Of a stretch of 64,000 nucleotides of DNA, positions 17,766 to 26,297 are shown in pieces; the stretch's first letter is position 1, and each line of letters opens with the position of its first letter. The DNA is from an uncultured Opitutales bacterium. GTDB taxonomy: Bacteria > Verrucomicrobiota > Verrucomicrobiia > Opitutales > Intestinicryptomonadaceae. The stretch is from positions 108,673-172,672 of the forward strand of contig CALXQW010000036.1 of assembly GCA_944390805.1 (NCBI GenBank), written 5' to 3'. Position numbers and translations under genes: made by a program. The notes beneath the pieces were generated by a model. It did no database searches. It was not told the origin of the DNA and was given only the letters and a program-made list of their open reading frames with translations.

Positions 17766-19970
17766 ATGAGCGACCTTCAAACAGACCCTATATGCGGAAT
17801 ATGGATTTCTCCAGACGCCGAGGCAAGAATATGCCGCATGTCGGCTGATGGTTCAAGATACGAGCTTAAAACAGCATTTGAGCCTTTTGTGTGGACTTCG
17901 AGCGCGGCTGATACCGACTCTCTTGAAAGCTTGTCCGAGCGGCTCGAAGGCCCAAAGAATGCTCCTTTGGATATGCTGCTTAGGTTTCCATCGCGCAAGG
18001 CTTATGACGACTTTGCAAAACAGCGCGATAAAAATCTCCCATTCATGCGCGTACCGTCGCTTGAAAATCAGTTTTTGCTTTCCCGCCGACTGAGGATGTT
18101 TTCGGGCGTACGCTATTGCGATTTGAGAATTTTGAGCCTGGACATAGAGACGCATTCCGCCGATGGCAGCTTTTCAAATCCGTCGAAGCGAGAAGACAGA
18201 ATATTGGCTTTCGGATTGCGCCAGGGGGGAGAATCTCACATTCTTGAACTTGACGACTACAACGACGAATCTGAGCGGCAGTTAATTTTAAAATTCAGAA
18301 ACCTTTTGTTGGAGCTGGATCCGGACATAATAGTAGGGCACAATATTTTTCAGTTCGATTTAAACTACATATCCAGGAGAGCTTCCATCTTGGGGGTGAA
18401 GTTGGATATAGGGCGTTTCGGGGCAGCGCCTTCTTTCAGAAAGACTCGCATAAAAATTGCCGAGCGCACCTTTGAATACCAGCGCTGCGATATCCCCGGG
18501 CGAACTGTTGCCGACACATTGATTCTTGCCCAGCTGTACGATATTTCACAGCGCGAGATGCCGTCGTATTCGCTGAAGGAGTGCGCGTTATTTTTTGATA
18601 TCAGCAGCAGGAAAGAGCGTACATACATAACCGGTTCCGACATAAAAGACGTATTTAAGAGCGACCGTAAGCGTTTCAGGGCGTATTTGTCTGACGATCT
18701 GCGCGAGACCGAAGCTTTGGCTGCCATATTTCTTCCAACATACATAGCTCAAATTCAGAATATTCCCATGACTCTCCAGGAGTGCATGCTTCGCGGAACG
18801 GGGGCAAAAGTTGAGTATCTGTTCTTGGAAAGGTACCTTGCCCGGAAGGCAAGGCTTCCGGATATTCCTCCGTCGAGAGTCTTTGGCGGCGCCTTGTCTG
18901 CAAGTTATGAAGTAGGGGTGTTTAGGCATGTTTTGCATTACGATGTTGCAAGTCTGTATCCGAGCATAATGATATACCTCGGCAAATGTCCTAAGAACGA
19001 TTACCTTAAGGTCTTTATAGAAATATTGAGGGGGTTGCGCGAGGAGAGGCTCAAATATAAACTGCTCGCAAAGACTTCTCCCAATCCCGACGATAGGCTT
19101 GAATATTCCGCGCGACAAAACAGCTTTAAAATTCTGATAAATTCGTTCTACGGATACTTGGGGCTATCTACCGCGCGATTTGGCGATTGCGATTTGGCCG
19201 AGGAAATCACCGCCACAGGCAGGGAAATCTTAAATGCGCTCATGGGGCGCTTTAGGGATTTGGGCTGCCGCATACTTGAGGCTGATACCGACGGTATATA
19301 TATAAGCGCTCCTGAATATTTCGACGATCCCCACAAGCTTCTGGACAAAGTTTCCGATATTCTTCCCGCCGGCATAGAATTGGATTTCGACGGCAAATAT
19401 CCATCTATGCTCTGCTATAAAGCAAAAAATTACGCCCTTGTTGAAGACGGTAAGATGCGCCTGAAAGGTTCCGCATTGAGGAGCAGGGCTATGGAGCCTT
19501 ATCTTAAAGATATCTCGAACGAGATTTTAAAGATAGAACTTGGCTTGTCAAAAGAGGATTTATCAAAGAAACTTTTGGACGAAAAGCGCAGGATAGAATC
19601 GGGAGAATACCCGGTTGAGAGACTTGCCAAGAGTGAATATATAAGCCTTTCTCCTTCGGCGTACGAGGCTGAAATACTAAGGGCTGGCAAGGGTAGAAGG
19701 GCTGCTATGGAGGCTGCCTGCCTTATGAATCCTCGCCCAAAGTCTGGGGATAGAGTTTTCTACTATATTGCCAAGTCTTCGGACGGGAAAAAACAGCCCG
19801 ATTGGAAACGCGCGCGGCCTTTGGAAGGGTGCGACATAAAATCTAATCCGTATGATCCCGACTATTATGTAGGAAAGCTCCGCGATATCTGCGAGCGCTT
19901 CTCGGAAGTTGTCCCAGATTTGCAATTTCCCGATTCATCGCCCAAGCAGGGAGAGCTTTTCGACCTCTAA
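17766..19970 (+). CDS. Family B DNA polymerase (Pol II-like) with C-terminal sliding-clamp motif
   Basis: A 734-residue family B polymerase. The 3'-5' exonuclease domain shows Exo I LSLDIETH (about residue 126) and Exo II GHNIFQFDL (about 193). The polymerase domain has motif A YDVASLYPSIM (about 392), motif B with KILINSFYGYLG (about 455) and motif C EADTDGIYI (about 506); both catalytic Asp sites are present. The last seven residues, QGELFDL, match the beta-clamp binding motif QxxLF. Length and layout resemble E. coli PolB, so replication restart or lesion bypass is the likely role. The start at 17766 gives an N-terminus like the family; an in-frame ATG at 17730 is also possible. It is divergent from adk, and a short ACGCC/GGCGT hairpin sits at 17721-17736. 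Confidence 0.92.
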   Translation: MSDLQTDPICGIWISPDAEARICRMSADGSRYELKTAFEPFVWTSSAADTDSLESLSERLEGPKNAPLDMLLRFPSRKAYDDFAKQRDKNLPFMRVPSLENQFLLSRRLRMFSGVRYCDLRILSLDIETHSADGSFSNPSKREDRILAFGLRQGGESHILELDDYNDESERQLILKFRNLLLELDPDIIVGHNIFQFDLNYISRRASILGVKLDIGRFGAAPSFRKTRIKIAERTFEYQRCDIPGRTVADTLILAQLYDISQREMPSYSLKECALFFDISSRKERTYITGSDIKDVFKSDRKRFRAYLSDDLRETEALAAIFLPTYIAQIQNIPMTLQECMLRGTGAKVEYLFLERYLARKARLPDIPPSRVFGGALSASYEVGVFRHVLHYDVASLYPSIMIYLGKCPKNDYLKVFIEILRGLREERLKYKLLAKTSPNPDDRLEYSARQNSFKILINSFYGYLGLSTARFGDCDLAEEITATGREILNALMGRFRDLGCRILEADTDGIYISAPEYFDDPHKLLDKVSDILPAGIELDFDGKYPSMLCYKAKNYALVEDGKMRLKGSALRSRAMEPYLKDISNEILKIELGLSKEDLSKKLLDEKRRIESGEYPVERLAKSEYISLSPSAYEAEILRAGKGRRAAMEAACLMNPRPKSGDRVFYYIAKSSDGKKQPDWKRARPLEGCDIKSNPYDPDYYVGKLRDICERFSEVVPDLQFPDSSPKQGELFDL

Positions 19971-20130
19971 ATATTATTACATATCTTATTTCAATCTTTC
20001 TGCTCTTTTTTAGCGGTAGAATCTCTGTCTTTTTTGCGGCATTTTTTATATATTAAAAGATACCGTAAAAGGCTTTCATACTTTTTTAATATGATTGTAT
20101 TCAGTGATGAATATTCTGTTTTGGAATTAA

Positions 20131-20166
20131 AAAAAAGAGGAAGGTAAAGTTACCTTCCTCTTTTTT
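20131..20166. terminator. Bidirectional terminator between polB-like and isomerase genes
   Basis: A perfect 16-bp stem (AAAAAAGAGGAAGGTA with its complement, 20131-20146 and 20151-20166) around a 4-nt loop, with A-tract and T-tract ends. It serves the convergent polymerase and isomerase genes. Confidence 0.92.
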
Positions 20167-20182
20167 TACTTATGATAGTATT

Positions 20183-21103
20183 TTACTTGCTCGGATAAGA
20201 GGCCGGAACAAACGGAGCGTTTTGCAGATAGTCAAGGCTGAGCTTTACGCTCTTTTGCGGATCATAACTATAGCGCTCTACTTCAACAACTATGCCTTCA
20301 ACACCGCCGATGTGGGCGTTCTTGAATATAGCATCAAAGCCAACCATTCCGCTTTCTCCAAGCTCCTTGAGATCCTTTATGTGCAGCAGCCTGAAACGAT
20401 TTGGATATTTCTTGAAAAGTTCCACAGGGCTATTCTGGCCCATGACTGCCCAGTATACATCCATTTCAAAGAATACATACTCCGGATTTGTATTCTGAAG
20501 CATATACTCGTACATGCTGAGCTTGTCTTTAACGGGTTTCATCTCAAATGAGTGGTTGTGGTAGCCAAACTTCATGCCGGCGTCCTTGCACATTTTTCCA
20601 ACAGCATTGAGATAGTCGCAGTAAAGCTGCATTTCCTCTACATTCTTGGGGAAGGGAATTGACGGAACTACTATATATTTCATTCCAGTTGCCTTGTGGA
20701 CAGGTATAGCTTTTTCCCACCATTTAAGAGACTCTGAGAAATCCTTATTCTTAATCTCAGCTTCGGAGAGCCTCTTGGAAGTATGGCTTGAGCGAACCTT
20801 CATTCCGGCTTTCTCAACCTCCGCCTTGAACTCCTCCGGAGTCATTCCATAGAATTTGCCGTCGTTATATCCGGCGGCTTCCACTGCAGTATATCCCATC
20901 TCTCCGGCTTTCTTTATTGTTCCTTTTGGATCTTTCTTCATATCCGCCCTGAGAGAATACAACTGGAGGGTTATATCTTTCTTTTGCGAATTTGCCGCAG
21001 GGCATTGTGTAGGCTGGGAATCTGCGCAAGTTGTATTGCAGGCTGTTAAGCCAGCAGAAAGCGCCATCAATGCGGCGCAGAAGAATATGTTTATATATTT
21101 CAT
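20183..21103 (-). CDS. Lipoprotein sugar phosphate isomerase/epimerase-like TIM barrel
   Basis: A 306-residue exported protein of the xylose isomerase-like TIM-barrel (AP_endonuc_2) superfamily. An N-terminal signal with lipobox LTAC (Cys22) predicts a lipoprotein. The barrel starts at LQLYSLRADM, continues with GYTAVEAAGYNDGKFYG, a SSHTSKRLS strand, GYHNHSFE (metal-binding His/Glu region) and FFEMDVYWAVMG, and ends with IVVEVERY. Such proteins are abundant in PVC and Bacteroidetes genomes, where they work with Gfo/Idh/MocA enzymes on sugar derivatives, including 3-keto-glycoside metabolism. The next upstream gene has a C-terminal domain clearly paralogous to this one. A shared terminator lies downstream. 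Confidence 0.85.
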   Translation of the reverse strand: MKYINIFFCAALMALSAGLTACNTTCADSQPTQCPAANSQKKDITLQLYSLRADMKKDPKGTIKKAGEMGYTAVEAAGYNDGKFYGMTPEEFKAEVEKAGMKVRSSHTSKRLSEAEIKNKDFSESLKWWEKAIPVHKATGMKYIVVPSIPFPKNVEEMQLYCDYLNAVGKMCKDAGMKFGYHNHSFEMKPVKDKLSMYEYMLQNTNPEYVFFEMDVYWAVMGQNSPVELFKKYPNRFRLLHIKDLKELGESGMVGFDAIFKNAHIGGVEGIVVEVERYSYDPQKSVKLSLDYLQNAPFVPASYPSK

Positions 21104-21389
21104 TTTTTTCCTTTTTTTAAAGCCGTTTCCCGGGAATAGTTATTCTCCCCATACAGCATATATGTATATATGAAAAAATCGTCATGAGGTTTCGTCAAGA
21201 CTATTTTTAATCCATCAGATGTTTCTTTTTAATTGCCTATATATTATTCAGATTGTTCCACTAGTGATGTTTTCATATTGTAAAATATAGGAGCTTTACT
21301 GTAAAGAAGGCATCTGTTAAAAAGATATTTTTTTTGAAAAAATCCGCTGGCCTTTGCTTCTTTATTCTTTTGCGAAACCAATGCCCGTC

Positions 21390-23096
21390 TTACTTTTGTG
21401 CTGAGTAGGAATTCGGCACAAAGCTGGAATTTTGCAAATAAGCCATGCTCTTTGCTATATATGGATATGGATTCTCTTCAGATCCTTCCTGTTCAAGAAT
21501 TATGCCCTCCGTAGCGCCAGTCTTTACATTTTTAAATACGGCGTCAAATCCGACCATTCCGCTTTCACCCAAGACATATTTATCTTTTATATGTACAAGC
21601 TTAAATCTTCCCGGAAACTTTTTTATAAATTCTGCAGGAGCTCCTTTGCCAACTACGGTATTGTATGTATCAAGCTGTACAAAGAACAAGTCAGGATCAG
21701 TATTTTTCAATATGTAATCCAAAGAAGTTTCTTCGCTGCCGTTTTCCATCTTTATTGGGGAGAAATCTCCGGCATGGTTATGGTATCCAAATTTTAATCC
21801 AGCAGATTTGCAGGCCAATCCTACTTCATTAAAATATTTACAATAAGCCTTAAGGGTATCTATTGAAGCAGGGAAGGGCGCCCATGCCATAATTATGTAC
21901 TTCATTCCGGCAGCTTTGTGGTCGGCAATGGCCTTGTTCCACCATGCCATGCTTTTTGAAAAGTCTCCAGACCTTATCTCTTCATTAGACAAAGTCTTTA
22001 CTACATGGCTCGATACCACCTCAAGCCCCGCCTCTTCTACTGCTACCCTAAATTCTTTAGGCTTTAACCCGTAGAATTTCCCATCATTATAATCTGCCGC
22101 TTCTATCCCAGCAAAGCCAAGTTCAGACAGCTTTTTCAAGGTGCCAGCCGCATCTTTTTTCATTTCAGGCTGTACGGAATAAAGCTGTATGTATACTTCC
22201 TTTGGCTTATGCGGCTTATCTATTTTAGAAGAGTTTAACATATTGTATCTTAGCCAATCGGCGCATATGTCATTCCAATTCCTCATTGGCTTGCCGTCTT
22301 GTTTGTGGCGTATGCCGGTTCCGTGTCCGCCTTCTGCAAAGAGATGCAAATCAACCTTTGCGCCAGATTTCTTCAGCGCGAGGGTATAGGCTATTGCACT
22401 GTCGACCCAGACCTTGTCGTCGAGCGCGGCCATTACGAATGTCGGCGGAACATCGTCAGATACGCCAAATAAATCTGTCATTGAATAGTTCTTGTCTGCG
22501 GCAAGATATGCCGGATACCCAAGTATGCAAAAATCTGGCCTCGCCGAGAGCGAATCTGCACTGTCTATAGGCTCATAATGGGCTTTATCGAAAGTATTGG
22601 ACAAGCGGGCGCACAGATGTCCGCCAGCACTAAATCCCATTACACCAATCTTATTTGGCAATATGTTCCATTCGTCGGCATGTTTGCGTGCAAGCCTCAC
22701 AGCCCTTTGAAGATCTTGCAAGGCACCATCTCTATTGTCGGGCGTTCTATATTTTAATATCGCGGCGCTTATTCCTATTGAATTTAGCCACTTTGCAAGC
22801 TCAGTGCCTTCAAGATCGTATGATAAAATTGCATATCCACCGCCGGGGCATATTATCACTAATGGGCTTTTTTTATATCCTCCAAGTAGGAATAGATCCA
22901 TAGATGGATTTGATATGTTTGTAAGTTTTTTTATGTTTGGATCGGCCTTTACGCTTTCCGGCTCGGAACAGACCTTGCCTGGAACTTTTCCGTTCCACAA
23001 ATTTATATTCCCGTTTTTATCTCCCGATTGAGCATGCAGGGCAAAACTCATGCCTGCCATTGCAGATAGTGTACAAAGTATTTTTATAATTTTCAT
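21390..23096 (-). CDS. Secreted esterase (BD-FAE-like alpha/beta hydrolase) fused to isomerase-like TIM barrel
   Basis: A 568-residue two-domain exported protein. After a Sec signal peptide (residues 1-23), residues about 50-285 form an alpha/beta hydrolase with an oxyanion CPGGGYAIL segment, nucleophile elbow GFSAGGH, Asp in AALDDKVW and His in EGGHGTG, the pattern of BD-FAE/acetyl-xylan-esterase-like enzymes. From IQLYSVQPEMKKD on, residues about 300-568 form a TIM-barrel isomerase-like domain homologous to the adjacent 20183-21103 product. In this copy the FFEMDVYW strand reads FFVQLDTYN, so a conserved Glu and Trp are changed. The start at 23096 is set by an AGAGGA Shine-Dalgarno 6 bases upstream and the signal peptide; the frame opens 17 codons earlier. 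Confidence 0.85.
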   Translation of the reverse strand: MKIIKILCTLSAMAGMSFALHAQSGDKNGNINLWNGKVPGKVCSEPESVKADPNIKKLTNISNPSMDLFLLGGYKKSPLVIICPGGGYAILSYDLEGTELAKWLNSIGISAAILKYRTPDNRDGALQDLQRAVRLARKHADEWNILPNKIGVMGFSAGGHLCARLSNTFDKAHYEPIDSADSLSARPDFCILGYPAYLAADKNYSMTDLFGVSDDVPPTFVMAALDDKVWVDSAIAYTLALKKSGAKVDLHLFAEGGHGTGIRHKQDGKPMRNWNDICADWLRYNMLNSSKIDKPHKPKEVYIQLYSVQPEMKKDAAGTLKKLSELGFAGIEAADYNDGKFYGLKPKEFRVAVEEAGLEVVSSHVVKTLSNEEIRSGDFSKSMAWWNKAIADHKAAGMKYIIMAWAPFPASIDTLKAYCKYFNEVGLACKSAGLKFGYHNHAGDFSPIKMENGSEETSLDYILKNTDPDLFFVQLDTYNTVVGKGAPAEFIKKFPGRFKLVHIKDKYVLGESGMVGFDAVFKNVKTGATEGIILEQEGSEENPYPYIAKSMAYLQNSSFVPNSYSAQK

Positions 23097-23186
23097 ATTT
23101 TCCTCTAATAAATTAAGCGTATTCCGCCATTTTGCATATATCAACAAAATTTTAAACAGTTTTAAAACTATATATATGGGTAGGCA
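23097..23186 (-). promoter_or_regulatory. Leader with strong Shine-Dalgarno for esterase-isomerase gene
   Basis: On the minus strand the leader reads ATTAGAGGAAAATATG at the start codon, giving an AGAGGA ribosome binding site, one of the few clear ones in this window. The rest is AT-rich and I could not place a confident -35/-10 pair. Confidence 0.4.
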
Positions 23187-23462
23187 TTATTTCATGCTTA
23201 CAGAAAATGAAAAATTACTGCTCTTAGATTCTTTTGTAATTGAACTTTGCAGATCCATTCCGGAAAATGCCGGAAATATTAACAATAATATATAAAAGAG
23301 AATAAAAGAAGATCCAAATATATGAGCATATTCTTCTAATTTTTCAAAATTCTCTATAAGTTTTCTGGCAGATTCTTCCGGAGAGATTTTTTTAGGTGGA
23401 ATGATGGCCGATTTTAAGAGTGCATCTTTGTATATTATATATGCCAAGATATGTATTTGCAC
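23187..23462 (-). CDS. Possible small membrane protein, hypothetical
   Basis: A 91-codon frame with one predicted membrane helix (about residues 49-68, rich in Phe, Ile and Leu) after a charged amphipathic segment (ISPEESARKLIENFEKLEEY). The C-terminal 20 residues are Ser/Lys-rich. No family is recognised and no Shine-Dalgarno precedes the start. It lies in a 530-bp gap between the esterase-isomerase gene and rho, on the same strand. The helix plus amphipathic design makes it more believable than random AT-rich frames, but it could be spurious or a remnant. Confidence 0.3.
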   Translation of the reverse strand: MQIHILAYIIYKDALLKSAIIPPKKISPEESARKLIENFEKLEEYAHIFGSSFILFYILLLIFPAFSGMDLQSSITKESKSSNFSFSVSMK

Positions 23463-23564
23463 TGCGGCATAATTTTGCTAAACTGCTTACAATCTATCTC
23501 ACTCAAAACACTTTGTTATAGCCGTACTTCCTCATCTTTAGAAAATAAAATTAATTTAACACGG

Positions 23565-23611
23565 TAAGAAATAAAGCGCCCGAAAATAACTTTTGGGCGC
23601 TTTATTTCTTA
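23565..23611 (-). terminator. Strong intrinsic terminator after rho
   Basis: A perfect 17-bp stem (23565-23581 with 23595-23611; core AAAGCGCCC/GGGCGCTTT) with a 13-nt loop. On the minus strand the 3' arm is AT-rich (CTTTATTTCTTA), and it lies 16 bases after the rho stop. Confidence 0.85.
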
Positions 23612-23626
23612 TCCTGATATTTCTTG

Positions 23627-24955
23627 TTATAATATTAACGATACAAACTCGTCGTTAGTTCGAGTCTGGCTCATTCTTTCAATGAGAGTTTCCGCGGCGT
23701 CTTCCGTGCGAGATCCAGCCATGGCTCTGCGCAAGAACGCGGCAGCTTCAAGATATTTTGGGCTCAACAATAACTCCTCTCTGCGCGTGCCGGACGCTGC
23801 AAGATTTATAGCAGGCCATATGCGCATTTCGGCAACCTTCCTGTCTAACACCATCTCCATGTTTCCGGTTCCTTTGAATTCTTGGAATATCAATTCGTCC
23901 ATCTTTGAGCCTGTCTCCACCAGAACAGATGCAATTATTGTAAGGCTGCCAGCCTCCTCAGTATTTCTGGCGGAGGAAAATATCTGGCGGGGACGCTCCA
24001 GTGCCCTTATGTCCAACCCGCCAGTCATAGTGCGCCCGCCTTTTGCTTTAAGAGAATTGTGCGCCCTAGAAAGCCTCGTAAGCGAGTCCATCAGCAAAAC
24101 CACGTCTTCGCCCGCCTCAACAAGATGCTTTGCACGGTCTATGGCTATGTCCGATACGCGTATGTGCGTTTCAAGATTTTCATCGTTCGACGATGCGTAA
24201 ATCTCTGCTTTGGGCAAGTCCATCTTAAAATCGGTGACCTCTTCAGGCCGTTCGTCAACCAAAAGTATTATTACTTTACACTCAGGATTATTCTCAAGAA
24301 CCCCCAGCGCTATGTCTTTTAAAAGGGTGGTCTTTCCGGTTCGGGGCGGCGCAACTATCAATCCGCGAGTTCCCTTGCCTATGGGGCAGAATATGTCCAT
24401 CACGCGGTTTGTCATACGTTCGTCTTTAGTTTCAAGGCGCAGCTTTTGGTCTGGCGCAATGGTTGTAAGATTTTGAAATGAAAGACGATGTTTGCGCTCC
24501 ATACACGGCAGCCCGTCTATAGTCTCTATAAAACGCACTTTCGGATTTTGGTGTCCTGCGCCCTGATGCGCCTTTGCAACTATATATTGGCCGCGCCTTA
24601 CAGCAAATCTTCTGACCAATTCTTTTGGTACATATGGGTCTGTCGGACGAATCTTGCCGCATCTTGCCGTATTTAAAAGCACCCCGTTGTTGTTTATTGT
24701 AGGAACAAATACCCCCTCTACAGTAAGAATGTTCTTCTCATCAACCGCAGCGCTTCCTCCGGGGCGGGAGGGGCTCCTTGCTTGTTGCCCAAGATCTTCA
24801 TTTTCTATTTCCTCCTGCCCGGGTCTCTGGCTATGTCTCCCACATTTTTCCTCTTCGGCCCGCTCCAGAACCTTATCTTCCTCGACCGATTTCCCCATTG
24901 TTTCTTGCGCAGATCTCAGTATCTGCTCTTCTTCTGACATGGAATTTTCCTGCAT
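23627..24955 (-). CDS. rho: Transcription termination factor Rho
   Basis: A 442-residue hexameric RNA helicase that ends transcription at Rho-dependent sites. Residues 1-75 form a low-complexity Glu/Arg/Gln/Ser-rich extension instead of a clear Rho_N helical domain. The cold-shock-type RNA-binding domain spans about 76-155 (GVFVPTINNNGVLL, then DPYVPKELVRRF), and the ATPase domain carries Walker A VAPPRTGKTTLL (about 201-212; Thr replaces the usual Ala in PPRAGKT), Walker B VVLLMDSLTRLSRA, and the GGRTMTGGLD and RIWPAINL regions. A second in-frame Met at residue 6 is an alternative start. The gene ends with its own intrinsic terminator, and a 356-bp leader region precedes it. Confidence 0.95.
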   Translation of the reverse strand: MQENSMSEEEQILRSAQETMGKSVEEDKVLERAEEEKCGRHSQRPGQEEIENEDLGQQARSPSRPGGSAAVDEKNILTVEGVFVPTINNNGVLLNTARCGKIRPTDPYVPKELVRRFAVRRGQYIVAKAHQGAGHQNPKVRFIETIDGLPCMERKHRLSFQNLTTIAPDQKLRLETKDERMTNRVMDIFCPIGKGTRGLIVAPPRTGKTTLLKDIALGVLENNPECKVIILLVDERPEEVTDFKMDLPKAEIYASSNDENLETHIRVSDIAIDRAKHLVEAGEDVVLLMDSLTRLSRAHNSLKAKGGRTMTGGLDIRALERPRQIFSSARNTEEAGSLTIIASVLVETGSKMDELIFQEFKGTGNMEMVLDRKVAEMRIWPAINLAASGTRREELLLSPKYLEAAAFLRRAMAGSRTEDAAETLIERMSQTRTNDEFVSLIL

Positions 24956-25311
24956 TTTGATTTATCAGTTGTTCATTCTTTGCGCACGTGCTGACGCATT
25001 GCATAAAAAACTTTCGCAGAACGTATTGCGCGTACATTCGCCAATCCAGACCCGAAAGACAAAAAACAACGGAGCCAAAATCTAACACTCAATTGCAAAA
25101 CCCCGCGCGGCATATGCCGCAAATGTTTTATTGATCCAATAAGAAAATATATTTTCTCTTATTATTCAAGCAAAATAGCGCATGAAACTTACAATTTTTA
25201 ATGCTCATACTCTATCGATGCAGCATTATTGACCGCAATAAACTTTTTCCCACGCATAAAGAGTGCGTGATTTTCCCACACCTTTTTTTAATATACCAAT
25301 TCGAAACTTGT
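24956..25311 (-). other. Intergenic leader region upstream of rho
   Basis: About 355 bases between exbD and rho without a gene. It contains a candidate promoter (25146-25173), a perfect 14-bp palindrome GCGGCATATGCCGC at 25107-25120 that would lie in the rho leader RNA, and a CACGCA/TGCGTG hairpin at 25251-25269 that lacks a U-tract on the minus strand. GTGGGAAAA occurs on both flanks of that hairpin on the minus strand. Rho genes are often self-regulated through long leaders, so a regulatory leader is plausible but unproven. Confidence 0.4.
25146..25173 (-). promoter_or_regulatory. rho: Candidate promoter for rho
   Basis: On the minus strand TTGCTT (25168-25173) and TATATT (25146-25151) are separated by 16 bases, a fair sigma-70-type match in an AT-rich setting. 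Transcription would start about 25139 and give a leader of roughly 180 nt. Confidence 0.35.
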
Positions 25312-25722
25312 CTATTTGCCGGCTTTATTTGTCTGAAGGCTAAGCTTTTTTATCTTGGCAATCTTTACCGCGTCAACCGCAGAAGTTACATGGTGAAACG
25401 GAACATCCTTATCTGCCAACAATACAAGGCTCATATCCGGATTTTCCTTGGATAGAGATTTCAATTTATCAGCAAGCTTTTCGAGAGGAATTTTTTCTTC
25501 TCCCATATAATATGTTCCATCAGCTCCAACCGCAAGAGATATAGGCTTGTTCCTTACAGTCTGATCTGCCGTCTTCATTGTAGGAGGCGTTATGTCAACC
25601 GCGTATATTTCCTTAAACTGCATAGTCAGCAGAAAAAAGAATATTAGCACCGTAAGCACATCGACCATAGGCACTATGTTTACTTCCGCCTTGCGGCGTA
25701 CCCTTGAACTGCGCAACCTCAT
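25312..25722 (-). CDS. exbD: ExbD/TolR-family biopolymer transport protein
   Basis: A 136-residue inner-membrane protein with one N-terminal helix (about residues 18-37). NIVPMVDVLTVLIFFFLLT carries the conserved membrane Asp used for proton translocation. The periplasmic domain ends with the LADKDVPFHHVTSAVDAVKIAKI motif typical of ExbD. It follows exbB with a 4-bp overlap, so the two are cotranslated. With TonB they would transmit proton motive force to outer-membrane receptors; a TonB-type gene is 32 kb away at 57598-58890. A TolR role cannot be excluded because no tolA or tolB is in view. Confidence 0.9.
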   Translation of the reverse strand: MRLRSSRVRRKAEVNIVPMVDVLTVLIFFFLLTMQFKEIYAVDITPPTMKTADQTVRNKPISLAVGADGTYYMGEEKIPLEKLADKLKSLSKENPDMSLVLLADKDVPFHHVTSAVDAVKIAKIKKLSLQTNKAGK

Positions 25723-26294
25723 TTAGTCTTGTCCGAACGATTCTGCAAATCTATCAGCCTCTCAACGCAGATATTTATTCTTGCGCAAATTTTATCTATG
25801 CGCCTGTTTAAGAAAGAATTTCCCAATATTGCAGGTATTGCTATTGAAAGCCCCAGAATTGTAGTTGAAAGCGCAAGGCCAACCCCCCTTGATATTAGCT
25901 CGGGCGAGGGCAGGACGCCGTCGGCCGAGGCAAACACTGTCACCAATCCGGCAACAGTTCCCAAAAGCCCCAAAAGCGGTGCCGCCGATATCACTACATC
26001 CAAGAGAAACATTCCCTTCTCAAGACGAGTAATCTCTAACTCCGCAAAAGCTTTTAGCGCCTCTTGATCCGGATGCTCCTCGCGGCTGAATTTCACTATC
26101 CTACCCGCAAGGGTCTTCTCCGATACTTCAATCTTTAGAATATCACCGGATATCAACGCACGCATTGCTTTTTTGGAAATTATCCTGCCGTTGCGCAGGG
26201 CAAGTATGCGCTCAACTATTATATATACCGCTATTAAGGAGCATAGTCCTAGCGGATATATGAATAACCCGGCGCCTTCCAGTATGAAATCCAT
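25719..26294 (-). CDS. exbB: ExbB/TolQ-family proton channel protein
   Basis: A 191-residue protein with three membrane helices (about residues 5-27, 95-120 and 140-165). The central conserved block PLLGLLGTVAGLVTVF and the following LSTTILGLSIAIPAI are the MotA/TolQ/ExbB signature. It forms the proton channel with ExbD, which overlaps it downstream. leuD ends 3 bp upstream, so leuD-exbB-exbD probably form one transcript, an unusual link between leucine synthesis and energy coupling. No separate promoter can lie in the 3-bp gap. Confidence 0.9.
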   Translation of the reverse strand: MDFILEGAGLFIYPLGLCSLIAVYIIVERILALRNGRIISKKAMRALISGDILKIEVSEKTLAGRIVKFSREEHPDQEALKAFAELEITRLEKGMFLLDVVISAAPLLGLLGTVAGLVTVFASADGVLPSPELISRGVGLALSTTILGLSIAIPAILGNSFLNRRIDKICARINICVERLIDLQNRSDKTK

Positions 26295-26297
26295 AAA

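Noticed and set aside
25251..25269. CACGCA/TGCGTG hairpin as terminator for exbD
   Set aside because: No U-tract follows on the minus strand, so it is not an intrinsic terminator; kept only as a note in the rho leader region.
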